DNA of 58,655 bases from an uncultured Lentisphaerota bacterium. GTDB taxonomy: Bacteria > Verrucomicrobiota > Kiritimatiellia > CAIQIC01. This document shows, in pieces, positions 1 through 8,697 of the stretch. The stretch spans positions 1 through 58,655 of the forward strand of contig CAIWHP010000214.1 of assembly GCA_903912445.1 (NCBI GenBank). The letters run 5' to 3'. The position numbers and the translations under genes are program-made. Position 1 is the stretch's first letter; the number at the start of each line of letters is the position of its first letter. The notes beneath the pieces are model-generated. The model was not told the DNA's origin, did not search any database, and was given only the letters and a program-made list of their open reading frames with translations.

Positions 1-7
1 CCGCGCG

Positions 8-31
8 CCGCGCCCCCCGCGGGGGGCGCGG
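8..31. repeat. perfect 24-nt GC palindrome
   Basis: Positions 8-19 and 20-31 are exact reverse complements made only of G and C. Neither side has a T-run, so it is a poor intrinsic terminator for either strand as seen here. The remaining sequence up to position 164 holds no gene I can support. Confidence 0.5.
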
Positions 32-164
32 CAGTGACGGAGATCCCGCCACCACCACGATGCCGCAAGCCTAACATGCACCCCCACGTCCAACAACCTA
101 ACCGCCCCTCAAAGTGGTGCACTTGGTACTTGCGCCTGCCGCCTTGGAAAATGAAGGGAACGCG

Positions 165-3158
165 ATGAAAAAACAGCTGTGCTTGGCGTTGTGCGCGCTG
201 GCAGTGCATGCGTGCGGCGCGCCGCTCTGGCAGATCAGCGGCGAGGGTGTGGGCAATGCGGGGCTGGCGCTCGCGCCCGATCAACATGAGAGCTATGGCA
301 ATGACGGTTACTTCGTCGTTGGCTTGTCGGACGCGAAACAGGACTGGCCCTATGTCCATCCCGGGCCGGCCGATGGCTGGGCGGGCGGCGGCGAGCACAC
401 GTTCACGGTGGTCTTCGGCCTCGCGGCGACCGGCGCGGGTGGTGAGGGCAAACTGACGCTCGATCTGCTCGACACGCATTACCGCTCACCTCCGCGGTTG
501 CGCATCGAAATCAACGGGCAAAGCTGGGAGCGCGAGCTGCCGGTCGGCGGCAACGGGCAGGCGGTGTTTGGCAAGCTGGCGCAGGGCAAGCCGCATAAAA
601 TCGAAATCGCGTTTCCCGCGACGCTGCTCAAGGCAGGTACGAACCAGGTGCACATCACCACGGTGTCGGGCAGCTGGATGCTCTATCGCGGTGTTGCGCT
701 CGATGTGCCGCAGGGGTTGCAGCTGGCGCCGGTGGCGGAGGCGGCGGCGCTGCGGGAGCAGGCGCGCAAAAAGGGCGGCAACGTCGAGCAGATCATCGTG
801 GTGTTCAAGACGCACTTCGATATCGGCTACACGGACATGGCGAGCAACATCGTCACGAAGTATCGCACGACGATGATCGACCAGGCGCTGGCGGTGGTGG
901 ACCAGAACCGCGACCTGCCGGCGGCGCAGCAGTTCGCGTGGACCATCCCGGGGTGGCCGATGCATAAGATTCTGGAGGACTGGCCGGGCCAGACGCCGGA
1001 GCGGAAGCGGCGGATTGAGGAGGCGTTCAAGCAGGGGCGCTTCGTTGTGCACGGCCTGCCGTTCACCACGCACACGGAGACGCTGGAGCCGGAAGACCTC
1101 GTGCGCAGCCTCGGCTATTCGGCGCGCCTGACGCGCGCGTTTGGCTTGCCGCTGCCGCGCGACGGCAAGATGACCGACGTGCCGGAGCACACCCGGCTGC
1201 TCGCGACGATCCTCCACCACGCCGGCATTGCGTTCATGCACATCGGCTGCAACGGCATGAGCGCGTCCCCGCAGGTCCCGCCACTCTATTGGTGGGAAGG
1301 GCCCGACGGCTCGCGCGTGCTGGTGCTGTATTCACCGAATTACGGCACCGGCCTGTTCCCGCCGAAAGGCTGGCCGCACAAAACCTGGCTCGCGCTGCTG
1401 CACACGGGCGACAACCACGGCCCGCCGCGGCCCGACGAGGTGAAAAAGGTGCTCGACCAGGTCGCCAAGCGTTTGCCCGGCGTCAAAGTCCGCATCGGCC
1501 GCCTCTCCGATTTTTCGGATGCCCTGCTCGCCGAGCAGCCCGATCTGCCGGTCGTGCGCGGCGATACGCCCGACACCTGGATTCACGGCCCGATGTCCGA
1601 TCCGGCGGGCATGCAGCTCGCGCGCAACACGCGCCCGCTCATCGCCACCACCGAGGCGCTCAACACGCTGTTGAAAACGTGGCGCGTTCAAGTGCCCGAC
1701 GCCGCGCCCGTCATCGCGGCTGCATACGAGCAAAGCCTGCTCTACGGCGAACACACGTGGGGTGGCTCGATCGGCTGGTTGAAGGGGAAATATGGGTTTG
1801 GCGATGACTTTCAGCGCGAGCGCGCCACCGGTCGTTATGAGCGCATCGAGAGTTCGTGGAACGAGCACACGGCGTACATCGAAAAAGCGCGCGACCTCAT
1901 CGCGCCCGCGCTCCAAACGAATCTACGCGCGCTGGCCGGCGCGGTCGGCGGCGAGCGGGTGGTGGTTTTCAACCCGCTGCCGTGGAAGCGCGACGGCGTG
2001 GTGCGCGTCGGCGACAAAGCTTGGATCGCCCGCGATGTGCCCGCCGGCGGCTATCGCGCGTATCGGCCCGACGAACTCGAAGCTGCGGGCTCCGCGCTGG
2101 AAAACGAATATTTCAAAATTGCCCTCGACCCGTCCGGCGGCAGCATCCGCTCGCTTGTGGACAAGCGTACCGGTCGTGAACTGGTCGAGCCGGGATTCGG
2201 CCGCTATCTCTATGAGCGGTTCGACTTCCAGCAGGTCGAAGCCTATGCCGACGCCTACATCAAGGTGCAGCGCGGTTGGCGCGTCGATTTCGTGAAGCCC
2301 GGCCTGCCGACGAACGTGCCGTATCAAGCGGCGTGGCCGACCAATTATGCCCTGCGCGTCCATGCGCCGCGTGGTCTGCCCTATGTCGAACTCGAGATCA
2401 CCATCCACAACAAACCGTTCGACTCATGGCCCGAGGCCGGGTGGCTGTGTCTGCCGTTCAAGCTGGACGCGCCGCACTTCCGGCTCGGCCGCCCCGGCAG
2501 CATCCTGGATCCGGCCACCGACATCGTGACCAATGCGAACCACGACTTGTTCACGCTCAATACCGGTCTGGCGATGACCGACCCGCAGGGTCACGGGGTC
2601 GCCCTCTGTCCGCTCGACCATCCGATGGTCAGCCTGGAACGGCCCGGCTGCTGGAAATTCACCAAGGCCTTTGTGCCGCAGAAACCGGCTGTTTTCATCA
2701 ATCTGTTCAACAACCAGTGGAACACCAACTTCCGCCTCTGGAATGGCGGCACGTGGACCTCGCGGGTCCGCATCTGGGCGGTGGAGCGTGCCGAGGCCGA
2801 TTTTGTTTCGCCGGCGCTGGAGGCGCGCTATCCGTTGCAGGCGGTGTTCGCCGCTGGCGCGGCTGGTAAATTGCCTGCAATGCAACCCGGTGTGGAGCTC
2901 TCACGCCGCGGTGTGCGCGTCACCGCCTTCGGAGCCAATCCCGATGGCGCGGGCACCTTGCTCCGGATCTGGGAAGAGGCCGGAACGTCCGGCACCTGCG
3001 TGGTGCGCCTGCCAGCCGGCTGCCGTGCCGCCAGCGCCACACCCGTGAATCTGCGCGGCGTAGCGGCAGGAGCGCCGGTGCCTATCCTCCACAACGAATT
3101 CACCGTGCGACTGGCCGCCTTTGCTCCGGCGAGTTTCGTGCTCGCCAGGCCGGACTGA
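165..3158 (+). CDS. secreted GH38-family alpha-mannosidase with N-terminal beta-sandwich domain
   Basis: A family 38 glycoside hydrolase, a zinc-dependent retaining alpha-mannosidase. The start at 165 is preferred over an upstream frame at 114 because it follows a GAAGGGAA ribosome site and opens directly into a signal peptide (MKKQLCLALCALAVHA). Residues about 20-190 resemble the carbohydrate-binding domain seen in polysaccharide lyase family 4 proteins. The catalytic part begins near residue 205 with the THFDIGYTD motif (H217, D219 as zinc ligands), the probable nucleophile is D338 in MTDVPE, and H530 in GEHTWG completes the metal site. The C-terminal half has the usual GH38 beta domains. 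Predicted location is periplasmic or extracellular, feeding mannose to the operon downstream. Family assignment is firm; substrate is inferred. Confidence 0.9.
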   Translation: MKKQLCLALCALAVHACGAPLWQISGEGVGNAGLALAPDQHESYGNDGYFVVGLSDAKQDWPYVHPGPADGWAGGGEHTFTVVFGLAATGAGGEGKLTLDLLDTHYRSPPRLRIEINGQSWERELPVGGNGQAVFGKLAQGKPHKIEIAFPATLLKAGTNQVHITTVSGSWMLYRGVALDVPQGLQLAPVAEAAALREQARKKGGNVEQIIVVFKTHFDIGYTDMASNIVTKYRTTMIDQALAVVDQNRDLPAAQQFAWTIPGWPMHKILEDWPGQTPERKRRIEEAFKQGRFVVHGLPFTTHTETLEPEDLVRSLGYSARLTRAFGLPLPRDGKMTDVPEHTRLLATILHHAGIAFMHIGCNGMSASPQVPPLYWWEGPDGSRVLVLYSPNYGTGLFPPKGWPHKTWLALLHTGDNHGPPRPDEVKKVLDQVAKRLPGVKVRIGRLSDFSDALLAEQPDLPVVRGDTPDTWIHGPMSDPAGMQLARNTRPLIATTEALNTLLKTWRVQVPDAAPVIAAAYEQSLLYGEHTWGGSIGWLKGKYGFGDDFQRERATGRYERIESSWNEHTAYIEKARDLIAPALQTNLRALAGAVGGERVVVFNPLPWKRDGVVRVGDKAWIARDVPAGGYRAYRPDELEAAGSALENEYFKIALDPSGGSIRSLVDKRTGRELVEPGFGRYLYERFDFQQVEAYADAYIKVQRGWRVDFVKPGLPTNVPYQAAWPTNYALRVHAPRGLPYVELEITIHNKPFDSWPEAGWLCLPFKLDAPHFRLGRPGSILDPATDIVTNANHDLFTLNTGLAMTDPQGHGVALCPLDHPMVSLERPGCWKFTKAFVPQKPAVFINLFNNQWNTNFRLWNGGTWTSRVRIWAVERAEADFVSPALEARYPLQAVFAAGAAGKLPAMQPGVELSRRGVRVTAFGANPDGAGTLLRIWEEAGTSGTCVVRLPAGCRAASATPVNLRGVAAGAPVPILHNEFTVRLAAFAPASFVLARPD

Positions 3159-3164
3159 TGCCGG

Positions 3165-4079
3165 TCATGAGCCGGCGCGCAGCGGGCCGCGCCGGGCCCG
3201 CGCCCGGTAGCGGGTCGGGCTGCACCGGTAGACGCGGCGGAAGAGGCGGTTGAAAAACGAAATCTGCGTGAAGCCGCAGGCCAGGGCGATTTCCAGGACA
3301 GCATCGTCGGTTTCCGCGAGCTCGCGGCAGACGGCCTGCAGGCGGATGTGGTTGATGAATTCGCTGAACGTCTTGCCGGAATGCTGTTTGAACTGCCGGG
3401 AGAACGTCGGCTTGCTCATGCCGGTCAGCCGCAGCACCTCGTGGAGGCGGATGATGTCGCGAAAATTGGCGAGGAGGTGCCGCACGGCGGCGCCGATCGC
3501 CTGCTGGTGCGCCGCCGCGGTGGGAAAGGAGAAGGCGCGCGAGGAAAGCGCCGCCACGTCGCGGGCCGGGGCGGCGGCCATCACCGCAAACAGATGCAGC
3601 AGCTGGCCGAGCCGGTCGGGGCCGCCGCTCTGCGCGAGGGCCTGCAGGCCGCCGCCGAGCGTGGCCGCCGTGGGTCCCGTATAGCGGAGCCCGCGCGCGG
3701 CGTTCTTGAACAGGCCGGCCAGCGCGGCCGTCTCGGGGAAGCTCCAGAAGGGATGGCCGTGGGGAAAATGCCACTGCGCGGCCAGCCCGGCGGTGGGCCC
3801 GCGCGCATGCCAGTAGTGCGGCAGCTTCGCGCCCAGCAGCACCAGGTCGCCGGCGGCGAAGGGGGCGATGTGGTCGCCGACGAAGCGCGTGCCCTCGCCG
3901 GCGGTGAAGCACGCGAGCTCCATCGCCGGATGATAGTGCCAGTGGTCGCCCTCGCCCTTGAGCCGCACCGCGCTGCCGGGCGCGAGCAGCGCCTCGACCT
4001 CGCGCACGCCCCGGGCCCAGCGGAGCACCCGGAACGACTGCCCGCCGAGCAGATGGATCTGTTCCCGCCGTCCGCGCAT
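3165..4079 (-). CDS. AraC-family transcriptional regulator
   Basis: 304 residues. The C-terminal hundred residues carry the two helix-turn-helix units of the AraC family (first around MSKPTFSRQFKQHSG, second around ALACGFTQISFFNRLFRR). The N-terminal 170 residues look like a cupin-type ligand-binding domain (HYHPAMELACF, and GDLVLLGAKLPH as in sugar-sensing AraC proteins). The ATG at 4079 is chosen because the longer frame to 4214 runs into the divergent neighbour and reads as low-complexity sequence. It is convergent with the GH38 gene (6 bp apart) and divergent from the isomerase gene at 4192, so it probably controls the 4192-7773 operon in response to a sugar. Confidence 0.88.
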   Translation of the reverse strand: MRGRREQIHLLGGQSFRVLRWARGVREVEALLAPGSAVRLKGEGDHWHYHPAMELACFTAGEGTRFVGDHIAPFAAGDLVLLGAKLPHYWHARGPTAGLAAQWHFPHGHPFWSFPETAALAGLFKNAARGLRYTGPTAATLGGGLQALAQSGGPDRLGQLLHLFAVMAAAPARDVAALSSRAFSFPTAAAHQQAIGAAVRHLLANFRDIIRLHEVLRLTGMSKPTFSRQFKQHSGKTFSEFINHIRLQAVCRELAETDDAVLEIALACGFTQISFFNRLFRRVYRCSPTRYRARARRGPLRAGS

Positions 4080-4145
4080 GGCAGCATCGTAGCACCCGCC
4101 GGCGCGCGGCGGCAAGGTTGCTGAGACGATAGTCGCAGGCGGTGA

Positions 4146-4162
4146 GACTTTCGGCCTAGCGC
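4146..4162 (+). promoter_or_regulatory. shared upstream motif GACTTTCGGCCTAGCGC
   Basis: Lies 46 nt before the isomerase start, in the spacer between it and the AraC gene. A near copy, GACTTTCGGCTTGCGC, occurs 68 nt before the GH92 start at 8698. It could be an operator or part of a promoter; function is inferred only from position and recurrence. Confidence 0.3.
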
Positions 4163-4191
4163 GCCGTGCCGCGGCCTGCCAGAGTGCTGGC

Positions 4192-5241
4192 ATGAAAACA
4201 AAAGCGCCGACCACCTATCGGTTCTCGTTCGGTCCCTGGAACGTCAGCGAGGGGGGCGACCCCTTCGGGCCTGACAGCCGTGCGATCTTTGCGCACGAAA
4301 AGAAATTCGCCCTCTACCGCCAGCTCGGCTTCGAGGGCATGCAGTTCCACGACGACGACGTGGTGCCCGGGCTCGACGGCCTGACGGCGAAGCAGATCCT
4401 CGCCAAGGCCGGCGAGGTGAAGAAGCTTCTCGCCAGCGAGGGGCTGACGCCGGAGTTCGTCGCGCCGCGCCTGTGGTTTTCCGAGCAGACAGTGGACGGC
4501 GGCTATACGGCGAACAGCGCCGCCGACCGCGCCTACGCCTGGGAGCGCACGAAGAAGTGCATCGACATCGCGCGGACCATCAAGAGCAAGGCGATCGTGC
4601 TCTGGCTCGCGCGCGAGGGCAGCTACATCCGCGAGGCCAAGGACGCGAAGCTCGCGTACGACCGCCTGCTCGAGGCGATCAACAAGATGCTCGCCTACGA
4701 TCCCAAGATCGAAATCTGGATCGAGCCGAAGCCGAACGAGCCGACCGACCAGGCCTATGTGCCGACCATCGGCCACGCCCTCGCGCTCTCCTATGCCTCG
4801 AACGACCACCAGCGCGTCAAGGGCCTGATCGAGTCGGCGCACGCGATCCTCGCCGGCCTCGACCCGAGCGACGAGATGGCCTTCGCGCTCGCGCACGGCA
4901 AGCTCGGCAGCGTCCACCTCAACGACCAGAACGGCCTGAAGTTCGACGAGGACAAGAACTTCGGCGCCGTCAACCTGCGCGCCGCGTTCAACGTCGTGCG
5001 CGTGCTGGATGATAACGGCTACTGCACGCGCGGCGAATTCGTCGGCCTCGACGTGAAGACGATGCGGCCGCAGCGCGGCTGCCCCGTGACGGAGCATCTC
5101 AAGAACAGCCGCACCTTCTTCCTGATGCTGCTGGAGAAGGTCCGGACGCTCGACCGCAAGCTGGTCCAGCAGCTCCGCGATGCGCGCGACTACGAGGCGC
5201 TGGAGTGCTACACGCTCAAGCACCTCATGGGCGTGAAGTGA
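4192..5241 (+). CDS. xylose-isomerase-family sugar isomerase (metal-site variant)
   Basis: 349 residues, TIM barrel. It follows the group I xylose isomerase pattern: FHDDDVVP for the catalytic His region near residue 53, DGGYTAN, IEPKPNEP with E178 and K180, GHALAL, an E-x-x-H pair in IESAHAI, and FDEDKNFG for the second metal site. Xylose isomerases have an Asp in the strand reading HIDLN; here the equivalent reads VHLND, with H242 in that place, so the substrate or metal may differ. A close ribosome site is not evident. It is first in an apparent operon with a PfkB kinase and a dehydrogenase, divergent from an AraC gene. Likely cytoplasmic aldose-ketose isomerisation (mannose, xylose or rhamnose not distinguishable here). 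Confidence 0.82.
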   Translation: MKTKAPTTYRFSFGPWNVSEGGDPFGPDSRAIFAHEKKFALYRQLGFEGMQFHDDDVVPGLDGLTAKQILAKAGEVKKLLASEGLTPEFVAPRLWFSEQTVDGGYTANSAADRAYAWERTKKCIDIARTIKSKAIVLWLAREGSYIREAKDAKLAYDRLLEAINKMLAYDPKIEIWIEPKPNEPTDQAYVPTIGHALALSYASNDHQRVKGLIESAHAILAGLDPSDEMAFALAHGKLGSVHLNDQNGLKFDEDKNFGAVNLRAAFNVVRVLDDNGYCTRGEFVGLDVKTMRPQRGCPVTEHLKNSRTFFLMLLEKVRTLDRKLVQQLRDARDYEALECYTLKHLMGVK

Positions 5242-5306
5242 GGCCTGTCCTGCGCCGGCCCGGGTGTGGCGCCGGCGCAGGAGTTGAAAGCAGCAGCGGG
5301 AACGTC

Positions 5307-6389
5307 ATGAAAACATCAGCCTCATCAACCGTGGTGGTCGCGGGGCACATCTGCCTCGACATCATCCCGACCTTCAAGACGCGGCTCGGCAAGGCCCAGG
5401 ACTTCTTTGTGCCGGGCGACCTGCTCAAGATCGGCGCGCCGGTGGTGGCCACGGGCGGCGCGGTCTCCAACACCGGCCTCGCGCTCCACCGGCTGGGCCT
5501 GCCGACCCGTTTGATGGGCAAGGTGGGCGACGACCTGTTCGGCCGCGCGATCGTGGACATCGTGCGCGGCGTCGCGCCGGAGCTGGCGGCGGGGATGATC
5601 GTCGCCAAGGGCGAGCCCAGCTCCTACTCCGTCGTGCTCAATCCGATCGGGATCGACCGGATGTTCCTGCACTGCCCCGGCACCAACGACACGTTCGGCG
5701 CCGCCGATGTCTCCGCCAAGAATTTGGCGGGCGCGCAGCTGTTCCACTTCGGCTACCCGCCGCTGATGCGGAAAATGTATCTCGACGACGGCGCCGAGCT
5801 CATCCGGCTGTTCCGCCGGGTCAAGCGCTGCGGCCTGACGACCTCGCTCGACATGTCCATGCCCGATCCGCGCTCGGAGGCGGGGAAGGTGAACTGGGCC
5901 AAGGTGCTGCGCGGCGTGCTGCCGTTCGTGGACCTGTTCCTGCCGAGCCGCGACGAAATCGAACTGATGCTGGGCTGTAAAATGACGTTGAGCGCGCTGG
6001 CCGACCAGCTCCGCGCGTGGGGCGCGGGTACGGTCGGGCTCAAGCTCGGCGACCAGGGCTTTTATGTGCGCACGGCGCAGCGCGAGCTGCTCGCGCCCTG
6101 CTATGCGGTGCAGGTCGCGGGCACCACCGGCGCGGGCGATTGCACGATCGCCGGCTTCCTGGCCGGCTGGATGCGCGGCCTGCCGCTGGAGCGGACGCTG
6201 GCCACCGCCGTCGCCGTTGGCGCCTGCTGCTGTGAAGCGCCCGATGCCGGCAGCGGAATCCAGTCGTGGCGCGCGACACAAAAACGGATCGCGCGCGGCT
6301 GGCGGCGGCGGCCCGTCACGCTGCCGCTGCCCGGCTGGCGCTGGGACGCGCAGCAGCAGCTCTGGATCGGGCCGCATGACCAACCTTAA
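5307..6389 (+). CDS. PfkB-family carbohydrate kinase
   Basis: 360 residues. An N-terminal VVVAGHICLDIIP strand and a GG-x-x-x-N-T-G sugar-binding segment are followed by the C-terminal PfkB signature TTGAGDCTIAGF with the catalytic base D278. The start at 5307 is chosen because the first conserved strand begins ten residues later; the upstream frame overlaps the isomerase gene. The 65-bp gap after the isomerase and 16-bp gap to the next gene support co-transcription. It probably phosphorylates the ketose made by the preceding enzyme. Individual PfkB substrates (fructose, ribose, KDG and others) cannot be assigned from motifs. Confidence 0.85.
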   Translation: MKTSASSTVVVAGHICLDIIPTFKTRLGKAQDFFVPGDLLKIGAPVVATGGAVSNTGLALHRLGLPTRLMGKVGDDLFGRAIVDIVRGVAPELAAGMIVAKGEPSSYSVVLNPIGIDRMFLHCPGTNDTFGAADVSAKNLAGAQLFHFGYPPLMRKMYLDDGAELIRLFRRVKRCGLTTSLDMSMPDPRSEAGKVNWAKVLRGVLPFVDLFLPSRDEIELMLGCKMTLSALADQLRAWGAGTVGLKLGDQGFYVRTAQRELLAPCYAVQVAGTTGAGDCTIAGFLAGWMRGLPLERTLATAVAVGACCCEAPDAGSGIQSWRATQKRIARGWRRRPVTLPLPGWRWDAQQQLWIGPHDQP

Positions 6390-6405
6390 CACGGAGAACA
6401 GACCC

Positions 6406-7773
6406 ATGAACGCAGCCTTCAATCGCAGACAGTTTCTGACGCTCGCGGCCGCCGGCGGCCTCGGGCTGGCCACGGGCTGCGCGACCGCGCCGCGCCGCCT
6501 CGTCTCGCTGAACTCCAAGCTCCAGCACGCCTGTATCGGCGTCGGCGGCATGGGGTGGCAGGATATCAAGAATCTGAAGGACATCGACAAGGCGCAGATC
6601 GTCGCCATCTGCGATGTGGACAAGAAAAACCTCGCGAAGGCGGCGGACCTGCTGCCCGGCGTCCGCCAGTATGCCGACTGGCGCGAGCTGTTCGCCCAGG
6701 AAGGGGCGCGCGTGGATTCGGTGAATATCGCCGTGCCCGACCACATGCACGCCTCGATCACCTTGACGGCGCTGCGCGCGCGGAAACACGTCTACTGCCA
6801 GAAGCCGCTGTGCCACGACGTGTCGGAATGCCGCGTCATCACCCGGGCGGCGCAGGCCGCGGGCGTGGTGACGCAGCTGGGCACGCAGCACGCCTCGGGC
6901 ATCGGCGACCGGATGGCCGTGCAGTGGCTGCGCGAGGGCATCATCGGCCACGCGACGCGCGTGCTGCTGTGCTCGAACCGTTCGGGCATCATCGGGAAGT
7001 ACCGCCTCGAAGGACCGCGGCCCGCGCAGGGAGTGCCGCCGCCGGCGGACCTCGCGTGGGACCTGTGGACCGGCACCGCGCCCGTGCGGCCCTACGCGCC
7101 GGACATCTATCACCCGATGAAGTGGCGCACGTGGCAGGATTTCGGCACCGGCTGGTCCGGCGACATCGGCTGCCATATTTTTGACGCCGTCTGGAAGGGG
7201 CTCGGCTTGACCGCGCCCAAGACGATCGTCGCCGACGTGCAGCAGTCGTGGGCCGCCTCGCCCGTGCGCCGCGGCGACACCTGGCCGCAGAGCGACCACA
7301 TCACGTGGGTCTTCCCCGGCAACAAGGCGACCGGCGGCAAGGATCTGACCGTGGAATGGTTCGACGGCGAGATGTACCCGCCTGCGGAGATCCAGAAGCT
7401 GACCGGGCTGGAAAAGTATCCCGAGGAAGCCGCGATGATCATCGGGACCGAGGGCGCGATGCTCGTGCCGCACCAGAGCGGCCCGCTGCTGCTGCCGCGC
7501 GATAAATTCACCGGCCGGCCGAAGCCCAAGCCGGGGCCGCGCAACCACTATCGCCACTTCGTCGAAGCCTGCCTCGGCGGCGAGATGACCGAGTCGCATT
7601 TTGCGCAGTCCGGCCCGATGGCGGAGGCGATCCTGCTCGGCACCGTGGCCATCCGCGAGCCGGGCACGGTGCTGCAATGGGACGCGCGCCGCCTGCGTTT
7701 CCCCAACGCCCCGCAGGCCGACCGTCTTCTGCGCCGCACCTATCGCGACGGCTGGCAGATCGCCGGCCTGTAA
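6406..7773 (+). CDS. Tat-exported Gfo/Idh/MocA-family oxidoreductase, probable lipoprotein
   Basis: 455 residues. It begins with a twin-arginine signal (NRRQFLTLAAAG) ending in LATGC, a plausible lipobox, so the folded enzyme is probably exported with its cofactor and lipid-anchored. The NAD(P)-binding N-terminal domain starts near residue 40 (HACIGVGGMGWQD), the catalytic lysine lies in QKPLCHD, and the C-terminal alpha/beta domain contains GDIGCHIFDAVW. GGAG lies nine nt before the start. It is third gene of the operon begun at 4192. A paralogue with the same style of signal (GLGLATGCATAP) starts at 41262. The substrate is presumably a sugar or glycan end but is not determinable. Confidence 0.88.
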   Translation: MNAAFNRRQFLTLAAAGGLGLATGCATAPRRLVSLNSKLQHACIGVGGMGWQDIKNLKDIDKAQIVAICDVDKKNLAKAADLLPGVRQYADWRELFAQEGARVDSVNIAVPDHMHASITLTALRARKHVYCQKPLCHDVSECRVITRAAQAAGVVTQLGTQHASGIGDRMAVQWLREGIIGHATRVLLCSNRSGIIGKYRLEGPRPAQGVPPPADLAWDLWTGTAPVRPYAPDIYHPMKWRTWQDFGTGWSGDIGCHIFDAVWKGLGLTAPKTIVADVQQSWAASPVRRGDTWPQSDHITWVFPGNKATGGKDLTVEWFDGEMYPPAEIQKLTGLEKYPEEAAMIIGTEGAMLVPHQSGPLLLPRDKFTGRPKPKPGPRNHYRHFVEACLGGEMTESHFAQSGPMAEAILLGTVAIREPGTVLQWDARRLRFPNAPQADRLLRRTYRDGWQIAGL

Positions 7774-7799
7774 GCCGCGAGGACAGGAGCGCCGCGGCG

Positions 7800-8498
7800 T
7801 CAAGCGGCCGGCTGCTGCTTGTGCTCCAGGATCTTGATGGCGGTGAAGGTAAAGGTCCGCCAGAGCAGGATCTCGACGATGATCAGCGGGATCAGCAGGA
7901 GCAAGCCCACGTAGGGTATGGCGGTCAGCAGCAGGAGCACACACCACGCCACGGGCATACCCGAACTGATGGGCTGCGCCGCGAGGTTGCGTTCGCGGAG
8001 ATAGGTGTTCGTGTCGGTCGCCAGGCCCGGCACCGTCTGGAAGATCCAGTAGAGGTTGAAGAACGGGATGAAGCAGAATCCCACCGCCTTGCCCGGCGTG
8101 GAACGGGCGCGGCCGTCCTGGATGAGCTCCCAGCACCGGTAGAGCAGGATCATCCGCAACACCACGCCTGCGATCAGCATCGGCAGCCCGATGCATACGA
8201 AACACAGCGGCAGGCCGAGGCCCAGCAGCCAGGCAAACCAGAGCCATAGCTTGTGCATGGAGGCGGGAGTGTAGGTGACTGCCGTGCCGTACGGCGTGGG
8301 CCGCACAGACGGTTGCACCGCCAGAGTGGCCGGGCGCAGGTGCTCAAAGAGTTCGGTCTGCCCGGCCGCCACCCAGTTGGGCATGCCCTCCTTCCAGACG
8401 AGCGTCTGCTGCGCGATGACGCCGCTCTGGATGAGCGCGGCCATGGCCGCCGCGTCCACCGGTCCCTGCCGCTGACTGCCTTGCACGTAGTACCACAT
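7800..8498 (-). CDS. GYF_2-domain membrane protein
   Basis: 232 residues. The ATG at 8498 is set by an exact AGGAGG Shine-Dalgarno nine nt upstream. The first 50 residues form a GYF_2 (DUF4339) domain: MWYYVQGSQRQGPV, then a stretch ending WKEGMPNWVAA. The rest has three to four hydrophobic segments, including KLWLWFAWLLGLGLPLCF, VVLRMILLY and ILLLIPLIIVEILL. Such proteins are inner-membrane proteins of unknown role, with the GYF_2 domain probably a protein-interaction module. It is convergent with the dehydrogenase gene (26 bp apart) and divergent from GH92. Confidence 0.8.
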   Translation of the reverse strand: MWYYVQGSQRQGPVDAAAMAALIQSGVIAQQTLVWKEGMPNWVAAGQTELFEHLRPATLAVQPSVRPTPYGTAVTYTPASMHKLWLWFAWLLGLGLPLCFVCIGLPMLIAGVVLRMILLYRCWELIQDGRARSTPGKAVGFCFIPFFNLYWIFQTVPGLATDTNTYLRERNLAAQPISSGMPVAWCVLLLLTAIPYVGLLLLIPLIIVEILLWRTFTFTAIKILEHKQQPAA

Positions 8499-8629
8499 GG
8501 TCGGCCTCCTGCCCTGCAGTGTTAATCGTCCTGACGCCACGCATGCTAGCCACCTGTGGAACCGTGTCAACCGCATTACGGCGCGCCGCACCCTGGCCCG
8601 CTGCGGCCGGCACGGCGCGTTGAGCGCTG

Positions 8630-8645
8630 GACTTTCGGCTTGCGC
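8630..8645 (+). promoter_or_regulatory. second copy of motif GACTTTCGGC-T-T-GCGC
   Basis: Matches the motif at 4146-4162 except for a T/C change and a one-base shortening. It lies 68 nt before the GH92 start in a 199-bp divergent spacer. Regulatory meaning is inferred. Confidence 0.3.
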
Positions 8646-8697
8646 GGGGCGGGCATTGGGCGCAGGAATAGCGGCCGGCAGCAACGGAAGGAACCTT

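Noticed and set aside
141-151. GCCTTGGAAAA before the first GH38 start as a palindrome copy
   Set aside because: A single right arm without the left arm or a paired unit; probably chance.
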